From JASSUD01 sp031963365 (lineage in GTDB: Bacteria > Pseudomonadota > Gammaproteobacteria > Burkholderiales > Burkholderiaceae), in contig JASSUF010000070.1 of assembly GCA_031963365.1 (NCBI GenBank), forward strand, positions 1 to 12,319: a DNA stretch of 12,319 bases, in the 5' to 3' direction. The translations under genes and the position numbers were made by a program. This document shows, piece by piece, positions 1 to 8,734 of this stretch (position 1 is its first letter; the number at the start of each line of letters is the position of its first letter). The notes beneath the pieces are model-generated. The model saw only the letters and a list, made by a program, of their open reading frames with translations, was not told the origin of the DNA and searched no databases.

Positions 1-2646
1 CAAATTCAAACATTACAAGACAATCTGCAGAAAGAGGCAGCGCAGCGTAGTGCAATTCAAAAAGAGCTTGAGCAATTGCAAACTAAACATCAGCAATTAG
101 AAAAAACTGCGGCTGATGAACAGGCTACCGCTACAAACTTTAAAACAGAGTGGGAAGAAATATCCGCTCAGCATAGCCAGGCAGAACAACAGTTCAAGCA
201 ATTACAGAGCGCATATCTGGAATTAAAAAAGACGGTTGCTGAGGAACAGACTACTGCTGCAAACTTTAAAAGGCAGTGGGAGGGTGCATCCACACAGCTC
301 AATAATACGAAACGAAAACTGGAGCAGTTGGAAGGAGCCTCTGTTCAGCATAGCCAGGCCGAACAACAGCTTGAGCAATTACAGAGTGCATATCTGGAAT
401 TAGAAAAGGCAGTTGCTGATGAACAGACTACTGCTGCAAACTTTAAAACACAGTGGGAAGCTGCATCCGCTCAGCATAGCAATACTGAACAACAGCTCGA
501 GCAATTACAGAATGCATACCTGGAATTAAAAAAGACGGTGGCTAAAGAACAGGCTACTGCTGCAAATTTTAAAACACAGTGGGAAGCTGCCTCTGCACAG
601 CTCAAGAATAAGGAAAAAGAGCTGGAGCAAGTGCAAAAGACTGCTGATGAGGTACAGGCTGCAGCAATCAAGCAGATTGCACAGCTGAAAACAGAGAAAG
701 AAGATGCATCCACACAGCTTCGCAATACAAAACACGAGCTGGAGCAGGTGCAAAAGACAGCTGAGGAACAGATTACTCAAATTCAAACATTAAAAGACAA
801 TTTGCAAAAAGATCTAAGGCAAACCATAAAAAAAGCTACTGAGCAAGAAAATATATTAAAACTTACTCAAGAACGTTTAAATATTTTAACTAACGAACTG
901 GAAGAAGCTCGAAATTCTCAAGCTGCTTTAATAAAAGAGATAAAAAATATAACTCACGCTGAAAATTCAGTGCAGTTGAACCTCACGCAAGCTACTGAAA
1001 GAGAAAATGCGCTGAAGTATGCTCAAATACATTTAAATAACCTGGCCAACAAAATTAAAGAAATACAAAGCTATAAACTTACAGCAGAAAAAGAAATAAA
1101 TAATACTAATAAAAATATAGAAAATCTTCAAGAACAGCTGGAAAAAGCTGAAGCGAAACTAGAAAGCATAAATAAAGAGTATGAAGAAACAAAAAAAATT
1201 CAAGCTGATATAGAAAAAGACATTTATAATATTAATAAAAAAACAAACCATGCTGAAGCTGCTTTAATATACGAAAAAAATAAAATAGAAGAAGCTAATA
1301 AAAAATTAGAACATGCTAAAACTAATTTGGAAAGCCTGAGCAACGAATTTAAAGAAACACTAAACTCTAAGATTCTTCTAGAAGAAGAAATAAATAATGC
1401 TAATCAGCATGTAAAAAATCTTCAAGAACAGTGTGAGCAAGCTAAAAAAGAATTAGAAAGAATAAAAGTAGAGTTACAAGAGGTAAAAAATACTAAAACT
1501 GCTGTAAAAAATGAAATAAATAATACAAAGCAAGATGCAAAAAAACTTCAAGATAATCTAGAAAAAATAAGTATACAAAATGCTAATCAAGAACATACTC
1601 TCCAGCTTGATAAAGAAGAAGTTACTCGCCTCAATACAAAAATCGAAAAAGCAAAAGCTACATTTACTTATTTAGTAGACAAAACTGATAAAGAAAATAA
1701 AGCCAAGCAGAATTTGTATAAGCAATTCGAACAAATAAGCGCAAAAACTGCTGAGCAAAAAGTAACTATGCAAATTGCTACAGAACAAGTAGAACAGATT
1801 GCCAAAGAGATCGAAAAAGCACAAATTAGATATGCTGCTTTAGTAGAAGATACTGAGGAGAAAAATAAAAATCAGCAAATATTGCAGAAGCAGTTAGTGC
1901 AAGCATCACATAAAAGCACAGGAAAAATAACGCATAAAGAGCAAAGTGAAAACACAGCAAAAACTGCAACAGAACCTCAAAATCAGTACAAGCTGGCACA
2001 CACTAATGCTACTGCTGATAATTTTCCACCAGTTTCAAAAGCAAAAACTGGTGGAATGAAAATAAAAGGAAATAATGGTCGGATGAATAGTTCTCCTACA
2101 CCAACTATTCAAGGCTTAAGCAATTCAACAGAAAATTCTTTAAACCAGAAACATCAGGGACAAAGCGTAGCATCCGCAGAAGCCTTCAATCCACTCGTTA
2201 GTAGAGCTATAAATTACGTAAGTCTTACAGGAGGTGATGACAGTCGTGTTTCTAAACCATTAGAACAATCAAAGAATGCATATGGTTTTCAAAAAAATGG
2301 GCAAAAAGTTATGGATAAAAATAGCTATTTACCACATAGTCTTCGAACAGACGCTCAAGAGCCTATAGTACAAGATCAGCTTACATTACAGAATTACTCA
2401 GATGAAAATGAAAAATCGCCAGACTCAGAATCATATTTAAATCAGAAAATAGCGATGCTAGGGGATGGGGATTCAATAGATACTAATAGTAAGAAATCCT
2501 TTAATAATGAAACTCATGAAAAAGCCGAAGCTGCTATTAAAAATGCTAAAGATACTCTTGAAGCACGTATTAATGCAAGTCGAGCAAAAAGGGAAGGTCG
2601 AAAAAATAGACAAAAAGATTTCGAACTGCAATTGCAAGAAACATGA
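1..2646 (+). CDS. Large repetitive coiled-coil protein, 5' end outside the window
   Basis: The reading frame is open from base 1, so the gene begins upstream; the TTG at 76 is an internal Leu codon, not a convincing start. About 881 residues are visible. Numbering from the TTG at 76, residues 2-230 are near-tandem 42-residue units rich in Gln, Glu, Ala and Lys, with recurring QSAYLEL, TAANFKTQWE and EQQLEQL. Residues 230-610 are a less regular, Lys/Glu/Asn-rich heptad coiled coil in which EINNxN recurs three times. Residues 610-810 are Ser/Asn/Gln-rich and probably disordered. The last 45 or so form a charged helix ending in RKNRQKDFELQLQET. No catalytic motif, signal peptide or membrane segment is seen in the visible part. 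It is followed 60 bp downstream by another coiled-coil gene on the same strand. I do not recognise the family. A structural, adhesive or effector role is inference from architecture only. Confidence 0.85.
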   Translation, partial: QIQTLQDNLQKEAAQRSAIQKELEQLQTKHQQLEKTAADEQATATNFKTEWEEISAQHSQAEQQFKQLQSAYLELKKTVAEEQTTAANFKRQWEGASTQLNNTKRKLEQLEGASVQHSQAEQQLEQLQSAYLELEKAVADEQTTAANFKTQWEAASAQHSNTEQQLEQLQNAYLELKKTVAKEQATAANFKTQWEAASAQLKNKEKELEQVQKTADEVQAAAIKQIAQLKTEKEDASTQLRNTKHELEQVQKTAEEQITQIQTLKDNLQKDLRQTIKKATEQENILKLTQERLNILTNELEEARNSQAALIKEIKNITHAENSVQLNLTQATERENALKYAQIHLNNLANKIKEIQSYKLTAEKEINNTNKNIENLQEQLEKAEAKLESINKEYEETKKIQADIEKDIYNINKKTNHAEAALIYEKNKIEEANKKLEHAKTNLESLSNEFKETLNSKILLEEEINNANQHVKNLQEQCEQAKKELERIKVELQEVKNTKTAVKNEINNTKQDAKKLQDNLEKISIQNANQEHTLQLDKEEVTRLNTKIEKAKATFTYLVDKTDKENKAKQNLYKQFEQISAKTAEQKVTMQIATEQVEQIAKEIEKAQIRYAALVEDTEEKNKNQQILQKQLVQASHKSTGKITHKEQSENTAKTATEPQNQYKLAHTNATADNFPPVSKAKTGGMKIKGNNGRMNSSPTPTIQGLSNSTENSLNQKHQGQSVASAEAFNPLVSRAINYVSLTGGDDSRVSKPLEQSKNAYGFQKNGQKVMDKNSYLPHSLRTDAQEPIVQDQLTLQNYSDENEKSPDSESYLNQKIAMLGDGDSIDTNSKKSFNNETHEKAEAAIKNAKDTLEARINASRAKREGRKNRQKDFELQLQET
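79..633 (+). repeat. Tandem 126-bp coding repeats
   Basis: Four in-frame units lie at about 79-204, 205-381, 382-507 and 508-633. Three are 126 bp (42 codons). The second is 177 bp because it holds an extra 17-codon partial duplication ending in EQLEQL. Similarity is obvious at DNA level, for example the shared core ttaaaacacagtgggaagct in the last two units, so amplification or homogenisation is fairly recent. A degenerate fifth unit of about 39 codons follows to roughly 750. Bases 1-33 closely match 778-810, so the array probably continues upstream. Confidence 0.85.
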
Positions 2647-2695
2647 TTATTTAATAAAAATTACGCCGCAAGAAAACACTATTTTATATATGAAT

Positions 2696-2700
2696 AGGAG
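2696..2700 (+). promoter_or_regulatory. Ribosome binding site fixing a GTG start
   Basis: AGGAG lies 6 nt before the GTG at 2707. No in-frame ATG nearby has comparable support, so this site decides the start of the second coiled-coil gene. Confidence 0.7.
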
Positions 2701-2706
2701 AAATAA

Positions 2707-4572
2707 GTGCATAGCAGCAGTATAAATCATTCCGCTATAAAACAGGCTACATTATTAGAGCAAAAAAAAATTATAGAAGGAAACAATAACCTATCCTCAA
2801 TGCTGCCAAGCCAAATTAATGATCTGGTTAAATGGGAGGAAGATGGTGAGCCTCGAATATGGAGTCCTCTTACAGAAAAATGGAGCTCTATAAAAAAATA
2901 TTCAGTGAAAGTAGAAGCACAAATAGGACTAACTGAAAAAACACCTGAATTAGAGCGATTGGAGCGTTTAGAGTATATTCTTTATGCTATGGCATGCTAT
3001 GCAAAAAATATCATAGATGAAAAAAATAAATATATTAGCAACTTAAATGAAAAAAATAAAATACTAAAAAAAGATTTTTATGAGGCGCATGAAAATTTAG
3101 AAGTGGTTGATCAACAATATAAACAATCATTATTACACTTTGAGCAAGTTGAGCAAGATAACAATAATTACATTTTAGAATTAGATAATGAATTGGAAGA
3201 ATTGTATGCAAAGATAGAAGAGTATGAAAATAAAATTTTAGATTTAAATGAAAAATTAAAAAAACATGAATTAGAAAAAAACGCCGATACTGAAAGTTAT
3301 ATCTCTCGCTGGAGCAACACTTTAAGTGGGTTAATAGAGGTGAAAGATAATAATAGCAAAAATACATCTAATTCAAATGCCATGCAAACCGATTCGCCTA
3401 TAGGATTAGGGCTGCAATATAGCAAAGATGAAGAAAACGGCAAAGAGATTGATCTGCCTCATAAAACTAATAAATCAAATTTTTCAGAATATGATGCAGA
3501 GTATTCATCTGATAATGTATCAAAAAATGAAAGTTTCTCTAGTTATAAGCAAAGAAATTCTTCCTTTATGCCTAAAAAAACATCAGTGGGGGAAAGTAAA
3601 AAAGGATATAAAAATATACTGGAGAAAGTAGAAGTTTTATCGAACCCCCTACATATAACTTCGATGGAAAATTCAAGAAAAGAGGATTATTCAGAAGATC
3701 ATAAGTGCAACCATAGTTCTAGCAGTAACCAAGCAGCAATACGCATCCAAAAAGATATCAATACAAATTTTGACAGTGCCTATGATAGCAGCAGTAGCCG
3801 CCAATTTACTGTGCCAGAAAATACAATAGAAACACGCATGAAATCTAATCTGTACTCAGCAATAAAAAAGAAAAATAGTACACCGATATTATCATTCAGT
3901 AAAAAACCTCCAATTTTACCACCTTGTAAAAGTGTTTCAAGCATAGAAAAAAAAGAAGAACCGTCAAATTCCTATTCATCTATTATAAAAAGCGAAATAG
4001 GGAGTAGAAGAGGTAGCTGGACTGATTTAGAGCGTAGTATCGATAGTATTGTTTCAGAATCAGTAGATTCAAAATCATTTTCGCTTATAGAAAGTAATGC
4101 ATTAGCACCCGCATCTAGTATGCCTAAAATAGACTCTGAAGAAGATAAATCTGTTGTCGAGCCGGTGTACATAGTTGCTTCCAGAAAACCTAGTTATAAT
4201 GATTTAAAAGAAAAAATAGAAGAATTGACAGCTAATAATCTTACTATTTTTGCAGAGAAAAGGGATTTGCAAGACAAGGTAAAACAGTTATCCCAGAATA
4301 TTACTATTTCAAAGTTTTTTTTAAATTTAAATAAAAAATCACTAATAAATGAAAAGAAAAAGGAAGAAGTAGAAAAATTACTAAAATTGACAAAAGAAAT
4401 TGAGGAAGAAATAGCAAAAAATGAAGCACAAAATGCAGAACTTACAAGAAATATTGATAGAGCGAATGGTGTTAATAGAGATATAAAAGAAATAAAGAAA
4501 AATATGGAAGAAATGAAAAAAGATATAGAAGAAATTAGGAAAATTTTTTACTCTATATTACCTAAAAATTAA
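2707..4572 (+). CDS. Mosaic coiled-coil protein, short paralogue of the 4667-8689 gene
   Basis: The 621-residue protein starts at GTG behind a good AGGAG. Residues 1-10 (MHSSSINHSA) resemble the start of the gene at 8735. Residues 30-100 form a distinct, possibly globular region containing WEEDGEPRIWSPLTEKW. Residues 100-200 are a coiled coil. Residues 215-485 are a Ser/Asn-rich module shared with the next gene (PIGLGLQYS at 231, FSSYK, a DSAYDSSSS stretch, ILPP, SYSSI, SSMP at 470 followed by SEEDK). Then comes one copy of a coil motif (NNLTIFAEKRDLQDKVKQL) that is repeated in the next gene. A C-terminal coiled domain begins FFLNLNKKS at 537 and also has a counterpart there. No enzyme motif, signal peptide or membrane span is visible. 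The family is unrecognised. The shared parts and the adjacency indicate descent by duplication followed by recombination or coil contraction. A secreted effector-like role is possible but only inferred. Confidence 0.88.
   Translation: MHSSSINHSAIKQATLLEQKKIIEGNNNLSSMLPSQINDLVKWEEDGEPRIWSPLTEKWSSIKKYSVKVEAQIGLTEKTPELERLERLEYILYAMACYAKNIIDEKNKYISNLNEKNKILKKDFYEAHENLEVVDQQYKQSLLHFEQVEQDNNNYILELDNELEELYAKIEEYENKILDLNEKLKKHELEKNADTESYISRWSNTLSGLIEVKDNNSKNTSNSNAMQTDSPIGLGLQYSKDEENGKEIDLPHKTNKSNFSEYDAEYSSDNVSKNESFSSYKQRNSSFMPKKTSVGESKKGYKNILEKVEVLSNPLHITSMENSRKEDYSEDHKCNHSSSSNQAAIRIQKDINTNFDSAYDSSSSRQFTVPENTIETRMKSNLYSAIKKKNSTPILSFSKKPPILPPCKSVSSIEKKEEPSNSYSSIIKSEIGSRRGSWTDLERSIDSIVSESVDSKSFSLIESNALAPASSMPKIDSEEDKSVVEPVYIVASRKPSYNDLKEKIEELTANNLTIFAEKRDLQDKVKQLSQNITISKFFLNLNKKSLINEKKKEEVEKLLKLTKEIEEEIAKNEAQNAELTRNIDRANGVNRDIKEIKKNMEEMKKDIEEIRKIFYSILPKN
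3349..4160 (+). repeat. Central module copy A (paralogous with 6427-7230)
   Basis: This coding segment aligns in order with 6427-7230 of the next gene. Shared landmarks are PIGLGLQYS plus DEE, NESFSSYK, DSAY[DE]SSSS, NLYS, LSFSxKxPxLPP, SYSSIxxSEI and SSMPxxxSEEDK. Similarity is visible in the bases around the landmarks, with small insertions and deletions between them. Confidence 0.8.
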
Positions 4573-4621
4573 TTGTAAATAGTATATAAGAATATATGCT
4601 GAGCGAATTGAATATATTGAC

Positions 4622-4638
4622 TATATTGTAAATATATA
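4622..4638 (+). promoter_or_regulatory. Candidate upstream control motif
   Basis: The sequence atattgtaaatatata occurs with its TATTGTAA core 43 nt before the start codon at 4667. A near copy sits 42 nt before the GTG at 8735. It could be a promoter -10 region or a regulator site. I see no clean -35/-10 pair at standard spacing in this 94-bp spacer. Confidence 0.3.
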
Positions 4639-4666
4639 AGTTGTCTATATCCAAGAAAGGATTATC

Positions 4667-7600
4667 ATGTCTTCAAACACACATGCCTCTTTCATGAATC
4701 CTTGCGTTTCTATTGCTCAGACTTTACCGACTTCTTCTGTGCAAAGAGGCAATCTGGCTAGCCCAGATTTTTGTGCATTACAGAACATAGATTCCTATTT
4801 CAAGAGCTTGGAACAGAAAAGTTTAGTAGAACAGCTTACTTTGCAATTGCTTACTGGCATTACGCTCCGCAGCAAAGTAAGCGATACAGAAGACGAGCTA
4901 TCTAATTGGTTTGACGCGCTTAAATTGATCTATAAACAGGCAAAAACAGGCAACCCTGTTTTGTATAGTAGCCATGCCACAGCAGACTCTCAGTACTTAG
5001 ATTTAACAGAGCACCATATTAAAATTAAAGCCTTTTTTGATAATATTGGTCCTGGATCTGATATTGTTAATATTGATCATGCTATTCGCAGTAAAATAGA
5101 AGAGCAGATTTTTAAAAATGAAAATGGGAATATCGTACTGGCAGAAAATATAGAGATAAAAATAAAAACCCTGCTTAAAGATATAGAAATATATACACAA
5201 AAAATACAAGCTATAAAGGTAGATGCGCTAGATTTAAATAACCTCGATCATCGCATGCAATTAGAATGGCAGCATAGTGATTTAGCGAGCGCTATGGAGA
5301 GAATAGGATTATTTTTATTTATTTCAAAATTTTATACCTATTCTACTGAAACAATGACTCCCTCCATTGCCTCAGCAGGTAAAAATAACTTTTCTAGTTA
5401 CAATGAGAATGGTAATGCAAGCAGTCAAACTGTTAAAAATAACACTTCACAAAATATAGAAACAATATTGTCGGAAAAAATAGCACCTCTCTATGAAAAA
5501 TATAATGACTTTGTAAAAGCGCTCCAAGAAAAAGACGAGCAATGGAGAAAACTAGAGGTCCAATATGGAAAGAGGGCAGACAGCGCTATTTTAGAGCAAA
5601 AAGAAAACATTAAACCGCACATACCATCCTCCCCTGTCTTATATGGGCCACTACAAATGGTATCCGATATAAGAGACATAGCCCGTCATACCCATAAGGA
5701 AGAGGGCCCTTTTGGTAGTGTAGCGGCAGGATCTATGCAGCAGTCTTCGAAATTTGCCGCCACCCTTGCGGCAAATAGTAGTGCTACACAAAGCATAGGC
5801 CGAGCAGCTAGCAGCTCCTCTCCCTCACAAAAGGCACTTCACACCACAGCATATCGCAGCGATACAGTACATGCTTCCGATTTGTCTTCCAAAGAAGCTC
5901 CAATAGAAATAGCACACAATTTGCAAAGGCTAATTAAGCGTAAAAATAAGAGGAAAAGCTATATTGGTATGATGCATGACTTTATAAAAAATATAGGCGA
6001 ACGTATTAGCCATTTTTTGCAACTTTTTGCTACTATTTTTTATAAAAAAAAGGCTAAAAGCCAGTTAGAAAATGACCATACATTACAGTCTAAACCGCCT
6101 TTTTATTTTAAAAAACCAGATATACCACTTACGGCTTCTGTTATTGCAGCCCCACATGTTTCCCCAGTAAATTCGAAGGCTATTACTTCTCATTCGGGCC
6201 AAAGCGTTATTTTAAATATTAAAGCCCCACATGCTTTTGATAAAAGGCCGGTTGTGATAGGGGGTATGTCTGCTAGCGCATTGGGTCGAGCTTCTAAAGA
6301 TCTTGCGCATAGCGATACAGCTAAATATAAAAAAACACCTGCATTGATATCAGAAAAAATCGCCAATGCTAAAAACAATAACTCTCAACAGGGCGAAACC
6401 CTAAGTAGAGTAATAAAGACGAAAAATAATAATAAAAATACACCTAATCCAAACCATTCAAACGCCATACAAGCCAATCTGCCTATAGGGTTAGGTTTAC
6501 AATATAGTGCAGATGAAGAAAGTGGCACAGAGAGTGGTAATGATGTGCCAATAAGTTTTGTTGGCGAAAATCCTTTTATTTACACACCTCCTCAAATTAA
6601 TACCTCTCATTTTGAGTTATCAGATGAAGAGAATTCATCTGATAATGAATCGCAAAAAAAAAATGAAAGTTTCTCTAGCTATAAAAAAATAGCAGCGGGG
6701 AAAAGTAAAAAAATACTATTAGATGCAGATGTTTTTAAAAAATCGCCACAGGCTAAAGTAAATAATAATACAGAGCATATGAATGAATCATCTAACAAAA
6801 TTCATCCTGAAGAGCATATCCATACAAATATTGACAGTGCCTATGAAAGTAGCAGTAGCTACCCATTTCTTATACCCAACAACACAATAAGACGTACTGA
6901 ATTTAACTTATATTCAGGAATAGACACAGAAATAGAAAATAATAAACAGAAATTATCCTTCAGCAGTAAATCACCAACCTTGCCGCCTAATAATAATGAT
7001 TTAACGCAAAGCGTTTCAACCATACAAGAAGAAACGTCCCATTCCTATTCATCTATTACTGAAAGCGAAATAGAGCATACGGCAGAGAGTTGGATTAATG
7101 TAGATGAAAACAGCAGTATGATTTCAGGATCAGTATATTCAGAACCGTTTTCATATATAGATGCTAATGCAGTAGCGCTGGCATCTAGTATGCCTAATGT
7201 AGGCTCTGAAGAAGATAAAACTATATCCAATTATAAAAAGCCCATAGTTGCGACTTCTAGCCGATCTAGTGATAGTTTGCAAGCAAGAATAAAAGAGCTT
7301 GAAGCAATGGTAGAACAGCAGAAAGTGGAGCATGTAAAACTTGTAGAAGTAAAAGATGCAACCCTAAAAGAGCTAGAGATTGAAAATTCTGCATTATTAG
7401 AAAAAGAAAATAAAGCAATATATACAGTGCAGGAGCAAACAAAGTTAATCGATAAAAGCAATAACAAGATGGAGTCGCTTAAGCAAGTTTTAAATAAAAA
7501 TAAAGCAATAATTCAAGAACTAGAAGCATTAAAAACTAAGCACGAAGTTAAAATAATAGAGCTTAATAATCAGCTAGAGCAAAAACAGAGCGATGATTTA

Positions 7601-8689
7601 GACAAAACCAGCAACTTAGAAAAATCGCAGGCACATATAAAAAACTTAGTAGATACTGTGAACAGTACAGAAGAAAATCTAAAAATAGAGAAAGCTGAAA
7701 AAGCTGAGCTACAAACAACCGTACAAAATCTCTCGAATAGATTAGAGGAAAAGGCTGCACTAGAAATAGAACTGGAAAATGTGCGAGAACAAGCACGCCA
7801 TATTTCTGAGCTTAAAGTTGATTTAGAAAAAAAAGCTGCCTTATATATGGAAAACCATACACTTCAACAAGCAAAGCTAGAAGAATTAGACGCTGAAAAT
7901 ATTGCTGTTTTGGCAGAAAAAGATCGTGTGCAAGCCGAGGTGAAAAGATTAAAAATAGAGAAATTTGAATTGCAAAGAAAAATAGCAACATTAGAATCAG
8001 AAAAAATTACCGGGCAGCTAGAAAAAGACCGTTTGCAAAATAATATAAAAAAATTAGAAACGGATAAATCTAGGCTGCAAGTAAAGATTAAAGAATTAAA
8101 AAGCACAAATATGGCTATTTTGGAAGAAAAAAATAAGCAGCTTTCTAAAATAAATGAGTTAACAGAAACTTTAAAAAACACTGAGAAACAACTAGGTGAT
8201 ATAAGTAATACTAATAACAAATTGCAAGTAAAAATAGCTTGGTTAGAGAGAGAGAAAGATACTGTACAGCAAGGTTTATCAGATATGGATGTTGCTCATA
8301 ATGTTTCTACGAATAGGCCACTAAGTACGAAACCACATGAGATATCTTTAATAGTTAATCCTGCGCAAGCCGTTCAATCTATTGCTGAAGATAATGGATC
8401 TGCCCAAAAAATAGAAGATGAAAAGTCTGCAGATATGATTGCAAGAGAAAATAAACAAGCTATGGCACTTGCAACATTTTTCTCAAATTTGGATCAAAGG
8501 TCAAAAGATAATGCTCTAGAATTAAAAAATATAGAGGAAGCATTGAAAGATAGAGAAATAATCCTAGAATCTGTAAGAAAATTTGAAGAAGAAATGGCAA
8601 AAAAGGAAGTGCAAAGGGCTGAAGATAGAAGATTAAGGGAAGAATATATGAAGTCAATGGGAATTTATAATAATAGTAAATTTAAATAG
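4667..8689 (+). CDS. Large multidomain coiled-coil protein
   Basis: The 1340-residue protein starts at ATG with GAAAGGA 5 nt upstream. Residues 1-235 look globular and mostly helical, ending in a hydrophobic IGLFLFISKFYTY near 214-226. Residues 265-310 are a short coiled coil. Residues 310-420 are low complexity. Residues 424-462 are strongly basic at both ends around an amphipathic or hydrophobic stretch (HFLQLFATIF), a possible membrane-contact helix. Residues 588-855 are the Ser/Asn-rich module shared with the preceding gene (PIGLGLQYS at 606, SSMP at 840). Residues 870-1205 are a long coiled coil with recurring units of the form ENIAVLAEKDRVQAEVKRL. The C-terminal domain starts FFSNLDQRS at 1271 and is rich in Glu, Lys and Arg. 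No signal peptide or catalytic motif is evident. Relative to its shorter neighbour it has a different N-terminus and a much longer coil. Family and function are not recognised. Confidence 0.9.
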   Translation: MSSNTHASFMNPCVSIAQTLPTSSVQRGNLASPDFCALQNIDSYFKSLEQKSLVEQLTLQLLTGITLRSKVSDTEDELSNWFDALKLIYKQAKTGNPVLYSSHATADSQYLDLTEHHIKIKAFFDNIGPGSDIVNIDHAIRSKIEEQIFKNENGNIVLAENIEIKIKTLLKDIEIYTQKIQAIKVDALDLNNLDHRMQLEWQHSDLASAMERIGLFLFISKFYTYSTETMTPSIASAGKNNFSSYNENGNASSQTVKNNTSQNIETILSEKIAPLYEKYNDFVKALQEKDEQWRKLEVQYGKRADSAILEQKENIKPHIPSSPVLYGPLQMVSDIRDIARHTHKEEGPFGSVAAGSMQQSSKFAATLAANSSATQSIGRAASSSSPSQKALHTTAYRSDTVHASDLSSKEAPIEIAHNLQRLIKRKNKRKSYIGMMHDFIKNIGERISHFLQLFATIFYKKKAKSQLENDHTLQSKPPFYFKKPDIPLTASVIAAPHVSPVNSKAITSHSGQSVILNIKAPHAFDKRPVVIGGMSASALGRASKDLAHSDTAKYKKTPALISEKIANAKNNNSQQGETLSRVIKTKNNNKNTPNPNHSNAIQANLPIGLGLQYSADEESGTESGNDVPISFVGENPFIYTPPQINTSHFELSDEENSSDNESQKKNESFSSYKKIAAGKSKKILLDADVFKKSPQAKVNNNTEHMNESSNKIHPEEHIHTNIDSAYESSSSYPFLIPNNTIRRTEFNLYSGIDTEIENNKQKLSFSSKSPTLPPNNNDLTQSVSTIQEETSHSYSSITESEIEHTAESWINVDENSSMISGSVYSEPFSYIDANAVALASSMPNVGSEEDKTISNYKKPIVATSSRSSDSLQARIKELEAMVEQQKVEHVKLVEVKDATLKELEIENSALLEKENKAIYTVQEQTKLIDKSNNKMESLKQVLNKNKAIIQELEALKTKHEVKIIELNNQLEQKQSDDLDKTSNLEKSQAHIKNLVDTVNSTEENLKIEKAEKAELQTTVQNLSNRLEEKAALEIELENVREQARHISELKVDLEKKAALYMENHTLQQAKLEELDAENIAVLAEKDRVQAEVKRLKIEKFELQRKIATLESEKITGQLEKDRLQNNIKKLETDKSRLQVKIKELKSTNMAILEEKNKQLSKINELTETLKNTEKQLGDISNTNNKLQVKIAWLEREKDTVQQGLSDMDVAHNVSTNRPLSTKPHEISLIVNPAQAVQSIAEDNGSAQKIEDEKSADMIARENKQAMALATFFSNLDQRSKDNALELKNIEEALKDREIILESVRKFEEEMAKKEVQRAEDRRLREEYMKSMGIYNNSKFK
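6427..7230 (+). repeat. Central module copy B (paralogous with 3349-4160)
   Basis: This is the second copy of the Ser/Asn-rich module. Relative to copy A it has an insertion after PIGLGLQYS (a segment with ENPFIYTPP) and a shorter stretch before the NIDSAYESSSS landmark. Order and spacing of the other landmarks are conserved. Confidence 0.8.
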
Positions 8690-8690
8690 C

Positions 8691-8708
8691 CATATTGTAA
8701 TAATATAT
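8691..8708 (+). promoter_or_regulatory. Candidate upstream control motif, second copy
   Basis: The sequence atattgtaataatatat lies with its TATTGTAA core 42 nt before the GTG at 8735, matching the motif and distance seen before the gene at 4667. It starts just after the stop codon of that gene, in a 45-bp spacer. Confidence 0.3.
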
Positions 8709-8734
8709 TTTATAAAAATTGATAAGGATAAAAA

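Noticed and set aside
471..786. Cys/Ser/Leu-rich minus-strand open frames opposite the gene 1 repeats
   Set aside because: They are mirror frames produced by the repetitive Gln/Ala/Glu codons of the sense strand.
76..2646. Treating the TTG at 76 as the true start of gene 1
   Set aside because: The same frame is open back to base 1 with coiled-coil sequence that is repeated at 778-810, and there is no ribosome site before 76.
1..2646. Gene 1 as an SMC or chromosome-partition ATPase
   Set aside because: No Walker A, signature or Walker B motif is visible, and the C-terminus is a disordered and basic region rather than an ATPase head.
2507..2725. A 72-codon plus-strand frame across the end of gene 1 and start of gene 2
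   Set aside because: It overlaps two well-supported genes in another frame, is Lys-rich by virtue of the A-rich sequence, and has no ribosome site.
7864..8220. A 118-codon minus-strand frame rich in Phe, Ser and Leu
   Set aside because: It is the antisense of the coiled coil in the 1340-residue gene; composition is explained by reversed AAA, GAA and TTA codons.
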